Below are positions 21,752 through 32,860 of a stretch of DNA of 64,000 nt, piece by piece. The DNA is from Taxillus chinensis (lineage: Eukaryota; Streptophyta; Magnoliopsida; Santalales; Loranthaceae), in NCBI GenBank assembly GCA_023512835.1, contig CM042087.1, positions 8,038,550-8,102,549 on the forward strand, given 5' to 3'. The notes below the pieces were generated by a model, which was not told the origin of the DNA, did not search any database, and worked only from the letters and a program-made list of their open reading frames with translations. The position numbers were made by a program, and so were the translations under genes. The first letter of the stretch is position 1. Each line of letters begins with the position of its first letter.

Positions 21752-23600
21752 TGTAATGACCCGTGTGTAAGAAGTTAACCACAAACACCTTGGATGTTGG
21801 TGCACAAGTTTGAGGTAAGAGATGAGCACAAGAGGGGACTTTTGGGAGGTGCATGTGACAAGTGGTAACGTACATTTATGCCCTAGGAAGATGCTATGCA
21901 TATACATGCGGTTGTAAGCTGTTTTGGCATATTTTGGAGCTCACTCTTGATATAGTAGATGGCCTCAAACAATTGGCGTGCAAGAACAAAAGTTGCTTAG
22001 AATGAGGTCCTCTATCTACCACAGAAATTTCAGAGCATTTGGAGCTGCACATGAATTCACCCATTTCATGTGCAAGCATATTTTTGCTTCTCAGACCTCT
22101 ACAAGATGCAAGGAGGCTTGGGGTGAAGTTTGAGTGCTTTTGGAGCTGCACGCCAATTGGGGAAATGGCATTCAAATTGGCGTGCAGGCATGTTTTTGCA
22201 TGGTTACCTTGGTTTTGTCATTCTAATCATCTTTTCCCAAAGGACCATGTTGGAATTGTGAATATTTTGGTGTGTATGGATGTGGGAAGGTCATAGCTTG
22301 TTCCATCAAAACTACGTCGTTTTGATGCTTGGGATTCACTTAATCAAAACTACGTCGTTTTGATGTTGTGTTGTCTATATAAGGAGGAGAAGCCCCTCTG
22401 TTTTAGGTTTAGGGTTTGTTGCTCCACCAGTGTCTCAGGAGAGAGAAGAGAGAGAGAGACGGAAGGAGAGCTTCGGTGGCTACCGGAGCGTCTTGCGTGG
22501 GTGGTCGGAGTCTTGCGTTGAAGCGGGAGTAGGAGAACATACAAGGTAGGGGTTCTGTCCTTCCTAAATCCTCCTCTGTTCTAGGGTTCTAGGGTAGTCT
22601 ATGGATTATATCTGTTTATATATATATATATATATGTAATCCATATAGGTGTGATCTCCTATATGGATGTTGGCCTTCAATGGCATTTTGGTGTGATTCT
22701 GTTGTTGGGCGGTCAGTGCATGTTACATGTTCGATGAAATGCCTGTGTGACTATTGTTGTGTGTATGTGCCTAATATCTGTTTGATAATATGCCTGTGTG
22801 GCTGGACTTGTGATTTGGTGTATGTATGCATGTTGGGTGTTTGTTCTATTGCCTGAATGGCTGGGTTGTGCACTTGTGAACGGGTGCGCACCAAGTGTTT
22901 GGTTTTATGCTTGAGTGACCGTGTTGTATGTTGTGTGCAAGACTGTGGTATCTGGCCTGAAGAGGCGGTTAAATTACTTTGCCTGAGAGGCGGTTAAACC
23001 AGTGGCCTGAAGAGGCGGTTAAATTACTTTGCCTGAGAGGCGGTTAAATCAGTGGCCTGAAGAGGCGGTTAAATTACTTGCTTGAAATGTGGTTTGTTAG
23101 CCAGTATGGCTGGGGTTGAGGTTACGCCCGCTTGTGTGGAATGCTTTATTTTTTCTTAATACTGCCACGTCACTACACCTGTGCACATGCATGTAGCCGC
23201 TAGGAGCATGGGAAGGGTTGGGGAGACTTGATCCCTACTGAGCTGTGGTTGCTCACCCCTCCTACTGTGTTTGCTTGTTTTCCAGGGACTTACAGGCTTT
23301 AGGTGGATACACCAAGGTGGAAGACCATCTTCATTTTATTGTTCACTTCAGTGATGTAATTTCTTAATTTATGTAACCCCAAGGGGGGAAATGTGCTAAG
23401 GGAATTAAATTGTAGTAAGGAACATGGTTGGTTTGTGAACCTTAAATGTTTGAAATTAAATAAAGATGTGGCTTGTTTGATTTATTGTAATTGTTAGTCT
23501 TGTTTGTGTGGCATCCAATAATCCAACCCCGTTGCCCTCCGTGTGGGTGAATGGGGAGTCACGTACCTGTTTCCTCGGGTTAGAAATTCGGGGCGTGACA
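21752..23600 (+). repeat. LTR2 of element R (full length)
   Basis: Begins TGTAATGACCCG after the PPT and ends GGGCGTGACA; 1849 bp. Promoter parts are at 22305-22326, 22343-22364 and 22376-22382. The G-box inverted repeat (22047-22073) differs from the other copies by matching changes in both arms. Confidence 0.88.
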
Positions 23601-25272
23601 AAAGCTCACTTTTGATATAGTAGATGGCCTCAAATAATTGGCGTGCAAGAACAAAAGTTGCTTAGAATGAGGTCCTCTATCTACCACGAAATTTCAGAGC
23701 ATTTGGAGCTGCACGTGAATTCACCCATTTCACGTGCAAGCATATTTTTGCTTCTCGGACCTCTACAAGATGCAAGGAGGCTTGGGGTGAAGTTTGAGTG
23801 CTTTTGGAGCTACATGCCAATTGGGGAAATGGCGTGCAAATTGGCGTGCAAGCATGTTTTTGCATGGTTACCTTGGTTTTGTCATTCTAATCATCTTTTC
23901 CCAAAGGACCATGTTGGAATTGTGAATATTTTGGTGTGTATGGATGTGGGAAGGTCATAGCTTGTTCCATCAAAACTACGTCGTTTTGATGCTGGGATTC
24001 ACTTAATCAAAACTACGTCGTTTTGATGTTGTGTTGTCTATATAAGGAGAAGCCCCTCTGTTTTAGGTTTAGGGTTTGTTGCTCCACCAGCTGTCGCAGA
24101 GAGAGAGAGAGAGACGGAAGGAGAGCTTCTGGTGGCTACCGGAGCGTCTTGCGTGGGTGGTCGGAGTCTTGCGTTGAAGCGGGAGTAGGAGAACATACAA
24201 GGTAGGGGTTCTGTCCTTCCTAAATCCTCCTCTGTTCTAGGGTTCTAGGGTAGTCTATGGATTATATCTGTTTATATATATATAATCCATATAGGTGTGA
24301 TCTCCTATATGGATGTTGGCCTTCAATGGCATTTTGGTGTGATTCTGTTGTTGGGCGGTCAGTGCATGTTACATGTTCGATGAAATGCCTGTGTGACTAT
24401 TGTTGTGTGTATGTGCCTAATATCTGTTTGATAATATGCCTGTGTGGCTGGACTTGTGATTTGGTGTATGTATGCATGTTGGGTGTTTGTTCTATTGCCT
24501 GAATGGCTGGGTTGTGCACTTGTGAACGGGTGCGCACCAAGTGTTTGGTTTTATGCTTGAGTGACCGTGTTGTATGTTGTGTGCATGACTGTGGTATCTA
24601 GCCTGAAGAGGCGGTTAAATTACTTTGCCTGGGGCGGTTAAACCGATGTTGAAGAGGCTTAAACCGAAGGCTTGAAGAGGCGGTTAAATTACTTTGCCTG
24701 AGAGGCGGTTAAATCGATGGTAACGAAGGCAGAAGAGGCGGTTAAATTACTTGCTTGAAATGTGGTTTGTTAGCCAGTATGGCTGGGGTTGAGGTTACGC
24801 CCGCTTGTGTGGAATGCTTTATTTTTTCTTAATACGCCACGTCACTACACCTGTGCACATGCATGTAGCCGCTAGGAGCATGGGAAGGGTTGGGGAGACT
24901 TGATCCCTACTGAGCTGTGGTTGCTCACCCCTCCTACTGTGTTTGCTTGTTTTCCAGGGACTTACAGGCTTTAGGTGGATACACCAAGGTGGAAGACCAT
25001 CTTCATTTTATTGTTCACTTCAGTGATGTAATTTCTTAATTTATGTAACCCCAAGGGGGGAAATGTGCTAAGGGAATTAAATTGTAGTAAGGAACATGGT
25101 TGGTTTGTGAACCTTAAATGTTTGAAATTAAATAAAGATGTGGCTTGTTTGATTTATTGTAATTGTTAGTCTTGTTTGTGTGGCATCCAATAATCCAACC
25201 CCGTTGCCCTCCGTGTGGGTGAATGGGGAGTCACGTACCTGTTTCCTCGGGTTAGAAATTCGGGGCGTGACA
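23601..25272 (+). repeat. Truncated tandem LTR copy 3 of element R
   Basis: Starts AAAGCTCACTTTTGATATAG directly after GACA of LTR2, so about 180 bp of the LTR 5' end is missing; ends GGGCGTGACA. It has the promoter boxes, TATA box and GGCGGTTAAA repeats, the latter disturbed near 24630-24720. Confidence 0.9.
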
Positions 25273-25771
25273 AAAGCTCACTTTTGATATAGTAGATGGC
25301 CTCAAATAATTGGCGTGCAAGAACAAAAGTTGCTTAGAATGAGGTCCTCTATCTACCACAGAAATTTCAGAGCATTTGGAGCTGCACGTGAATTCACCCA
25401 TTTCACGTGCAAGCATATTTTTGCTTCTCAGACCTCTACAAGATGCAAGGAGGCTTGGGGTGAAGTTTGAGTGCTTTTGGAGCTACATGCCAATTGGGGA
25501 AATGGCGTGCAAATTGGCGTGCAGGCATGTTTTTGCATGGTTACCTTGGTTTTGTCATTCTAATCATCTTTTCCCAAAGGACCATGTTGGAATTGTGAAT
25601 ATTTTGGTGTGTATGGATGTGGGAAGGTCATAGCTTGTTCCATCAAAACTACGTCGTTTTGATGCTGGGATTCACTTAATCAAAACTGCGTCGTTTTGAT
25701 GTTGTGTTGTCTATATAAGGAGGAGAAGCCCTTCTGTTTTAGGTTTAGGGTTTGTTGCTCCACCAGCCGTC

Positions 25772-25809
<38 letters not shown>

Positions 25810-26984
25810 TCTGGTGGCTGCCGGAGCGTCTTGCGTGGGTGGTCGGAGTCTTGCGTGGAAGCGGGAGTAGGAGAACATACAAGGTAGGGGTTCTGTCCTT
25901 CCTAAATCCTCCTCTGTTCTAGGGTTCTAGGGTAGTCTATGGATTATATCTGTTTATATATATATATATGTAATCCATATAGGTGTGATCTCCTATATGG
26001 ATGTTGGCCTTCAATGGCATTTTGGTGTGATTCTGTTGTTGGGCGGTCAGTGCATGTTACATGTTCGATGAAATGCCTGTGTGACTATTGTTGTGTGTAT
26101 ATGCCTAATATCTGTTTGATAATATGCCTGTGTGGCTGGACTTGTGATTTGGTGTATGTATGCATGTTGGGTGTTTGTTCTATTGCCTGAATGGCTGGGT
26201 TGTGCACTTGTGAACGGGTGCGCACTAAGTGTTTGGTTTTATGCTTGAGTGACCGTGGTGTATGTTGTGTGCATGACTGTGGTATCTAGCCTGAAGAGGC
26301 GGTTAAATTACTTTGCCTAAGAGGCGGTTAAACCAGTGGCCTGAAGAGGCGGTTAAACCAGTGGCCTGAAGAGGCGGTAAAACCAGTGGCCTGAAGAGGC
26401 AGTTAAATTACTTTGCCTGAGAGGCGGTTAAATCAGTGGTCTGAAGAGGCGGTTAAATTACTTGCTTAAAATGTGGTTTGTTAGCCAGTGTGGCTGGGGT
26501 TGAGGTTATGCCCGCTTGTGTGGAATGCTTTATTTTTTCTTAATACTGCCACGTCACTACACCTGTGCACATGCATTTAGCCGCTAGGAGCATGAGAAGG
26601 GTTGGGGAGACTTGATCCCTACTGAGATGTGGTTGCTCACCCCTCTTACTGTGTTTGCTTGTTTTCCAGGGACTTACAGGCGTTAGGTGAATACACCAAG
26701 GTGGAAGACCATCTTCATTTTATTGTTCACTTCAGTGATGTAATTTCTTAATTTATGTAACCCCAAGGGAGGAAATGTACTAAGGGAATTGAATTGTAGT
26801 AAGGAACATGGTTGGTTTGTGAACCTTAAATGTTTGTAATTAAATAAAGATGTGGCTTGTTTGATTTATTGTAATTGTTAGTCTTGTTTGTGTGGCATCT
26901 AGTAATCCAACCCCGTTGCCCTCCGTGTGGGTGAATGGGGAGTCACGTACCTATTTCCTCGGGTTGGAAATTCGGGGCGTGACA
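25273..26984 (+). repeat. Truncated tandem LTR copy 4 of element R
   Basis: Has the same start and junction as copy 3, so both derive from one founder junction. It carries an expanded GA microsatellite (about 25775-25805) and extra GGCGGTTAAA units (26283-26462). It ends at GACA, followed by the GAAAA target duplication. Confidence 0.9.
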
Positions 26985-28722
26985 GAAAAGCAGCTTCATA
27001 GGCCGGTGGACTTGGATAATGCTTTGATGCGGTATCTAAGGTTGCCTACGATGTAAAGATATTGGAGACTGAAAGCCTACAACAATGAAAGGCTTGAACT
27101 GGAAAATGGAAAGCCCACGACAACGATAGACTTGGGTTAAAATGAAAAGCCCACAGCAACGATAGGCTTGAACTAAAGTGGAAAAGGCCCACAACAATGA
27201 TGGGTGTGAACTAAAAATTGAAAGGCCCACAACAACGATAGGCTCGAATTGAAAAATGGAAAAGGCCCACAACAATGATGGGTGTGAACTAAAAATTGAA
27301 AGGCCCACAGTAACGATAGGCTTAAACTGAAAATGGATAGCCCACAGCAACGATAGGCTTGAATTGAAAATGGATAGCCCATAGCAACGATAGGCTTGAA
27401 TTGAAAATGGATAGCCCACAGCAACGATAGGCTTGAATTGAAAATGGATAGCCCACAGCAATGATAGGCTTGAATTGAAAATGGAAAGCCCACCGAACGA
27501 TGAAGGCTTGAAATTGAAAAGGGGGAAAGCATAAAGTGAAAAGAGGCCCACTGCAACGATAGGCTCGAATTGAAAATGGAAAGCCCACAGCAATGATAGG
27601 CTTCGATTGGGAAGACTTGTTGGAGACATCAAATTGGGGAAATACTTTAAGAAATTAGTGAGTTTGGGAAGTAACCCAATTTGGGCTCCCTCTATGAGTT
27701 CACTCAAGGAGATCGCTCTACGAGGTGACCCAAAATGGGAAAAGTTTGTCAAGTGCCAAAGGGATGCGTTTAGACTTTGGGGAAATTGCAAGAGAAGAGG
27801 TGTACAGTTGAACAAAGAAAGGTAGGATAGCTTGATGAGAAGCTTGCTGAGTATGAGCTCTTAGGATCTTCAGAGACGGCAACGTTCCTGAAATCACAGA
27901 GTATGCTGAATGTATGTAAATGATGCATGGACTGCAATGTGCTGTATGCGGGGATGCATAAACCTCAACTTGTGGTTAAATATGATGTAATGTGATGCAA
28001 TGCGATGTATGCAGCGAATGCCATGTGATGTATCACTGAGGGTTTGGCCGTTGTTGGAGAGGTTGGCTAACATTCAACTTGTTGGGGAACAATCTCTTTA
28101 GATGGAGAGTCCGTTCTGTCTTTGCTGGGGAACTCTCTTTTGTGCATGATCTGTTAAATTGAGCTCCGCCATATTAGGGAGCTTGACTTGACGGCTTCTC
28201 TGGGGACAGTGACATTCTGTGGAGATAAGAGTACTCTAAGTTGGGGAACTTAATTTGTTTGGGGATTTTAAGCTTGACCCTATTCATAAGGTAATGCCAA
28301 TGGATCTCACTGGGGATTTAAGATACTCTATTTAAATGTGAAATGAAGACGATGTAACATGATTAAAGAGATAAAAAAGATTTTTGCTAGTTTAATTCCA
28401 CAAAACATATTTATATCATAAAAAGTGTCCTATTGTTATAATCTGATAAACAGAATTACAAGTCTTTAAAAAGCATAATATACACATTTGATTCGAGTAT
28501 GCCTTAGGTTTGACCAGGTCTTCCACTGTTTGCAGCCGCTGTTTTTGGATGATGTTGTCTCCACTGTTTGCAAAGGACCCCATTTGTTGTGGTCCTGACC
28601 CTTTCAGATTCTGCCTGATTTCACCCTTCAAACTTTATTGTTGGCTTTGTATTTTACCCTCGGTGCCCTTTCGAGTTTTCACCAAGTCCGCTCATTACAG
28701 GGATTGTTGGGAGGTATGAGAA
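26985..28722 (-). other. 3' UTR of element C
   Basis: Lies downstream of the pol stop on the minus strand and continues at 15362-15216 past element R. It contains the 37-bp array. Nothing coding is recognised; the remainder (27610-28722) is unique, with no clear signal. Confidence 0.7.
27060..27605 (-). repeat. 37-bp tandem array in the 3' UTR of C
   Basis: About fourteen imperfect units with core CCCACAGCAACGATAGGCTT. Most are 37 bp; some carry small insertions. Since 37 is not a multiple of three, the minus strand reads through each of three frames in turn without a stop, which gives long but meaningless open frames. Confidence 0.88.
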
Positions 28723-30444
28723 TTAAGCATAAAACTTTTTGACGGCGTCACTATTCACTGGATTAGGAAGCTCATCTTCGTCCATTTTGGCAAGGATCAA
28801 TGTGCCTCCCGAGAATGCTTTTTTCACAACATATGGGCCTTCATAATTGGGAGTCCACTTGCCTCTATGGTCGTGTTGAATTGGTAAGATCTTCTTGAGG
28901 ACAAGATCACCCTCTTGAAAGCTTTTGGGCTTCACCTTTTTATTGTAATTGTTGATCATTCTTTGTTGATACAACTGTCCTCTGCAAACTACTGCCAAGC
29001 GCTTGCCCTAAATTAAATTCAACTGCTCATAACGACTTTGGGCCCATTCTGCTTCTTCGAGCTGAGTATCCTTAAGTACTCGGAGGGAAGGTATCTCCAC
29101 TTCGACTGGTAGAACTGCTTCCATGCCGTAGACCAAAGAAAATGGAGTTGCCCCGGTCAATGTACGTACTGAGGTACGATAGGCATACAAAGCGTATGGT
29201 AGCTTCTCGTGCCAATCTTTGTGTGTTTCAGTCATTTTTCTGATAATGTTCTTGATGTTCTTGTTGGCTGCCTCGACTGCTCCATTCATCTTTGGGCGAT
29301 AGGGGGTCGAGTTGCAGTGTTGAATTTTGTATGTTTCACACAACCTCCCTATCATTCGACTGTTCAAATTGGCAGCATTGTCCGTTATGATCTGCTCGGG
29401 AAGACTATATCGGCATATGATGTTGTTCCGCATAAATCGAAGTACCACAGCCTGTGTGACATTAGCGTATGATGCTGCTTCTACCCATTTGGTGAAGTAA
29501 TCAATGGCTACCAAAATGAAATGATGACCATTATAAGCTTTTGGAGATATTGGTCCGATAATGTCAATGCCCCAAAGTGAGAATGGCCGCGGGGAAACCA
29601 TCACGTGTAGTCTAGACGGCGGTACTTGAATCTTGTTGCCATAAATTTGACACTTGAGGCATTTGCGCACATATTCAATGCAATCTTTTTCCATGGTGAC
29701 CCAATAATAGCGCATTCGCATGATTTGTCTTGTTAATGCATGTCCGTTTGCATGTGAACCACATTCCCCTTCGTGCACTTCTTTCATTATTTGTGTCGAT
29801 TCTTTTTTTGCCACACACCACAATAATACCATGTCATGGTTTCTCTTATATAGAATCGAGCCATCAAGATAACAGTTGGACGCTGTCCTTCGGATATTTC
29901 TTTTATCAGATTCAGAGGCCTCAGCTGGATATTCTTGCTTAAGCAAATACTGTTTGACGTCCTCAAACCAAGGTTTTTCTTCAGTATTTCCTTCAATGGC
30001 CATGCAATGTGCAGGAGCATCTTGTATACGGATATCGAAAGACTGGACTTCCAACTTTGTGTCTAGTCGAAGGAGGGAGGCTAGAGTGGCCAACACATCA
30101 GGAATCTGATTGTATTCCCTGGGCATATGCTCAAACGTGATGTCTTCGAATTGCTCGGCTAACTCCGTAACGTGCTTCCAATAGGGGATTAATTTGTGGT
30201 TTCGAGTCTCCCATTCACCCCTTACTTGAAAAATGATGAGTGCCGAATCGCCGAACGCTCGTAATTTTTTGATTCCTTTGTTAATGGCTTCTTGAAGTCT
30301 CATCACACAAGCCTCATATTCCGCTACATTGTTTGTACAAGGGAAGGTTAGCTTTGCCGCCATGGGAAAATATTCGCCTTTCGGGGATATCAGGATGGCC
30401 CCAACACCATGACCTAAGAGACTGGAGGCTCTATCGAACCACAT
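28723..30444 (-). pseudogene. pol: Element C pol, C-terminal part: second RNase H and integrase
   Basis: After a TAG at about 30445 the frame runs from MWFDRASSLLGHGVGAIL. It shows an archaeal-type RNase H with aspartate in FDRAS, glutamate in NNVAEYEAC, aspartate in FGDSALI and aspartate in NQIPDVLA. This second RNase H marks the Tat/Ogre branch. The integrase follows: the zinc motif H-H-C-C (GECGSHANGHA to RKCLKCQIYG), then the core D-D-E in WGIDIIGPIS, QIITDNAANLN and MNGAVEAANK. A further TAG near 29000 interrupts the C-terminal domain (FQEGDLVLKKI, GKWTPNYEGPYVV), which ends at 28723. Catalytic residues remain, but the stops disable it. Confidence 0.92.
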
Positions 30445-30447
30445 TGT

Positions 30448-32182
30448 CTATATGTCTGATACATCGGCCGAAATGATGTTAATGTGCTCATCCGGGAAGC
30501 CAATAGTCATGGGCTCGTAATCTTCTAGTGCTCTGTCTGCCAGATAGTTGGCTATTGCACTTCCTTTTATGGCTTTTTGAGGTACATAAATGATATCGTA
30601 CTCCGATAGGATCAATTGCCATTTGGCGATTCTTCCAGAAATGGATGGTTTTTCCAAGAGATATTTGAGTGGATCATGCCTCGAAATCAGCCATGTGGTA
30701 TGATAAAGAGTGTATTGCCTCAATCGTCTTGTTATCCAAACAAGGGCACAGCACGTCTTCTCCAAGGGTGTGTAGTTTTCTTCATTGATGGTGAACTTCT
30801 TGCTGAGGTAATAAATGGCCTGCTCCTTCTTGCCTGTGGAATCGTGTTGCCCCAAGACACAACCCATCGCTGACTCCTGAATGGTCAAGTATAAGATCAG
30901 AGGTCTATCCAGTACTGGTGGGACCAAAATAGGTGGATTAGACAGATATTGTTTGATCTTGTCAAAAGCTTCTTGACACTTGTCATTCCAAATTTCTAGG
31001 TTGTTCTTTCGTAAAGTCTTGAAAATGGGTTCACAGGTGGCTGTCGATTGGGAAATAAATCGGGCAATGTAATTCAGTCGCCCTAGGAATCCTCTGACCT
31101 CCTTGATGGTCCGTGGTGGCGGCATCTCTTGGATAGCTCAAACTTTATCTGGATCGATTTCAACTCTTTTTTGGCTCACAATGAAACCCAACAGTTTTCC
31201 CGACATGGCTCCGAAAGTGCACTTTTCGTGGTTCAATTTCAGCTGATATTTCCATAGCCTGTTGAAGAGCTTGCGGAGTACTTCGATATGATCTTCAGTG
31301 CTTCGTGATTTGGCTATCATGTCATCCACATATACTTCAACTTCCTTATGCATCATATCATGGAATAAAGTCACCATGGCTCGCTAATAGGTGGCTCCTG
31401 CGTTCCTCAGACCAAAAGGCATCACATTATAGCAGAAACTGCCCCAAAGTGTCATGAATGTGGTCCTCTCATTGTATTCGGGGGCCATACGAATTTGATT
31501 ATAGCCCGAAAAACCATCCATGAATGAGAATAGGGCGTGTTTTGCTGTATTATCCACTAAGGTATCAATATGAGGAAGCGGGAAGTTGTCTTTCGGACTG
31601 GCCCAGTTCAGATCTCTATAGTCGACACACATGCGTACTTTGCCTCCTTTCTTTGGTACTGGTACAACATTGGCCACCCATTTTGGATAGTGGGAGACAC
31701 TTAGGAAACCTGCATCCCATTGCCTTTTGACTTCTTCTTTAATCTTCAGTATCATCTCTGGTCTCATTCTTCGCAATTTCTACTGTACTGGCTTACACTC
31801 TGGCTTCACGGGTATGTGATGTTGCACTATATCTGTGCCCAATCCGGGCATATCTTGGTATGACCATGCAAAAATGTCGATGTAGCTTCTTAACAGCTCG
31901 ATTAACTTCTTCCTAATGTCGGTAGCTATCAAAGACCCCACCCTCAATTCTTTTGGTTCGGCTGTCGTCCCCAAGTTCACTGTTTCTATTGGGTCCTCAC
32001 TTGGGATGGATAAGCGATCATCCTTTTCCAATAGACGTATGATTTCTCCCAGTAGCTCGGGTGTCTCCTCTACCTCATTCTCGTTAGCTTCAAACATGGG
32101 TTGCTCCCAATTTGGACTTTGGTCAAACCTTTGGCATCCCGTTTCGCCTTCGCATACTATGTTTTCATTGACATTGTGATAC
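30448..32182 (-). pseudogene. pol: Element C pol: reverse transcriptase and first RNase H
   Basis: The frame opens after the probable intron and contains the RT blocks KWVANVVPVPKKGGKVRMC, CVDYRDLNWASPKDNFPLP, FSFMDGFSGYNQI (first catalytic aspartate) and YVDD at 31321-31332 (other two). Then come the thumb and RNase H (PLILYLTIQESAMGCVLGQ, TPLEKTCCALVW, DPLKYLLEKP). Stops at 31780-31782 (TAG), about 31381 (TAG), about 31135 (TGA) and 30445 (TAG) split it. All are of the kind produced by single C-to-T or G-to-A changes. The catalytic centre itself is intact. Confidence 0.93.
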
Positions 32183-32364
32183 CTGCTTATAAGAGAATGA
32201 CAAGTTGGTAACCAAATATGATATGCATATGTTATGAATGGAATGCACTATGAAAGATTTTGAAAAACACATTTTATTGGAAGGTTTATGGAAAAACAAA
32301 TGTTCACAGCTTTCAAGTACACTAAAATATAATACATTAAATCCCAGCGACCCGTAAGCATTAC
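32183..32364 (-). other. Probable intron in element C between G-patch and RT
   Basis: On the minus strand a donor AAT|GTAATG lies at 32365/32364 and an acceptor CTTATAAGCAG|GTATC at 32183/32182, with a pyrimidine-rich run before it. The 182-bp stretch is AT-rich, has stops in frame and is not a multiple of three. Joining its borders keeps the coding frame from the upstream block (REDPNQPLNNWTSLDLPI) into the RT frame (NENIVCEGETGCQ). Ogre elements are known to carry an intron between protease and RT. Splicing itself is inferred. Confidence 0.65.
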
Positions 32365-32860
32365 ATTATGGGGAGGTCCAGGCTGGTCCAATTGTTCAAT
32401 GGCTGGTTGGGATCCTCTCGCACTAACTGAACCATCTCGCTTGTGCATGCTTATTTGTGTCCAACACGGCTACAGTCCCCGTCTTGGGCTCAGGTTGGCT
32501 CTTATGGATAAACCCTCCACTCCGGGAATGTAACATTCAAGGGGGTGCAGCTTCTCCTTTCTTCAGGTAATGGTCTTTTCTGCAACCTTGCCATTCTGAC
32601 TTCCCTCTTCTTGATAGCTTCCCTCTGTTTGTCAGCTTTTGTAGGGACGTAGCCTAGTCCAAACTTTTCGTTATTTTCTCGGATGGTCAGGGGTTTCTAA
32701 ATCCCTTGAGCAGTCAGGCCTAATCCTTGCCCCGGTTTGTACCCCTGTTTGATCATAGTGGCTGCAACCATTTTTGCTGCCTTCGAGAGGCGATGGTCTG
32801 GGGCAGAAGCGACATTCACCATTTCAAAAGCCCGATAGGAGCATTCTAGCACATCTTCGT
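32365..32860 (-). pseudogene. Element C: G-patch region after protease
   Basis: Continuation of the protease frame beyond the nested solo LTR: VLECSYRAFEMVNVASAPD, then a G-patch-like MIKQGYKPGQGLG, then basic KADKQREAIKKREVRMARL and acidic VREDPNQPLNNWTSLDLPI. Stops at 32697-32699 and three more before 32450 interrupt it. G-patch domains after the retropepsin occur in several plant Ty3/gypsy lineages. The last codons abut the probable intron. Confidence 0.75.

Larger units (their letters stand above)
15363..26984 (+). mobile_element. Element R: Del/Tekay-like non-autonomous element with tandem LTR copies
   Basis: Layout: LTR1, PBS, 4.55-kb internal region without pol, PPT, LTR2, then two 5'-truncated LTR copies head to tail. 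GAAAA at 15358-15362 and 26985-26989 flanks the whole cluster, so it entered as one insertion and the extra LTR copies arose afterwards. Leader sequence, gag remnants and LTR start (TGTAATGACCCG) relate it to element S, a Del/Tekay-like chromovirus. The internal region codes for nothing complete. Confidence 0.88.

Noticed and set aside
27036..27815. 259-codon minus-strand frame rich in Phe, Leu and Ser
   Set aside because: Produced by the 37-bp array that is stop-free in all minus frames.
28723..32860. Envelope-like gene after integrase in element C
   Set aside because: Downstream of the integrase only non-coding 3' UTR and an array are found; no signal peptide or membrane segment in a supported frame.
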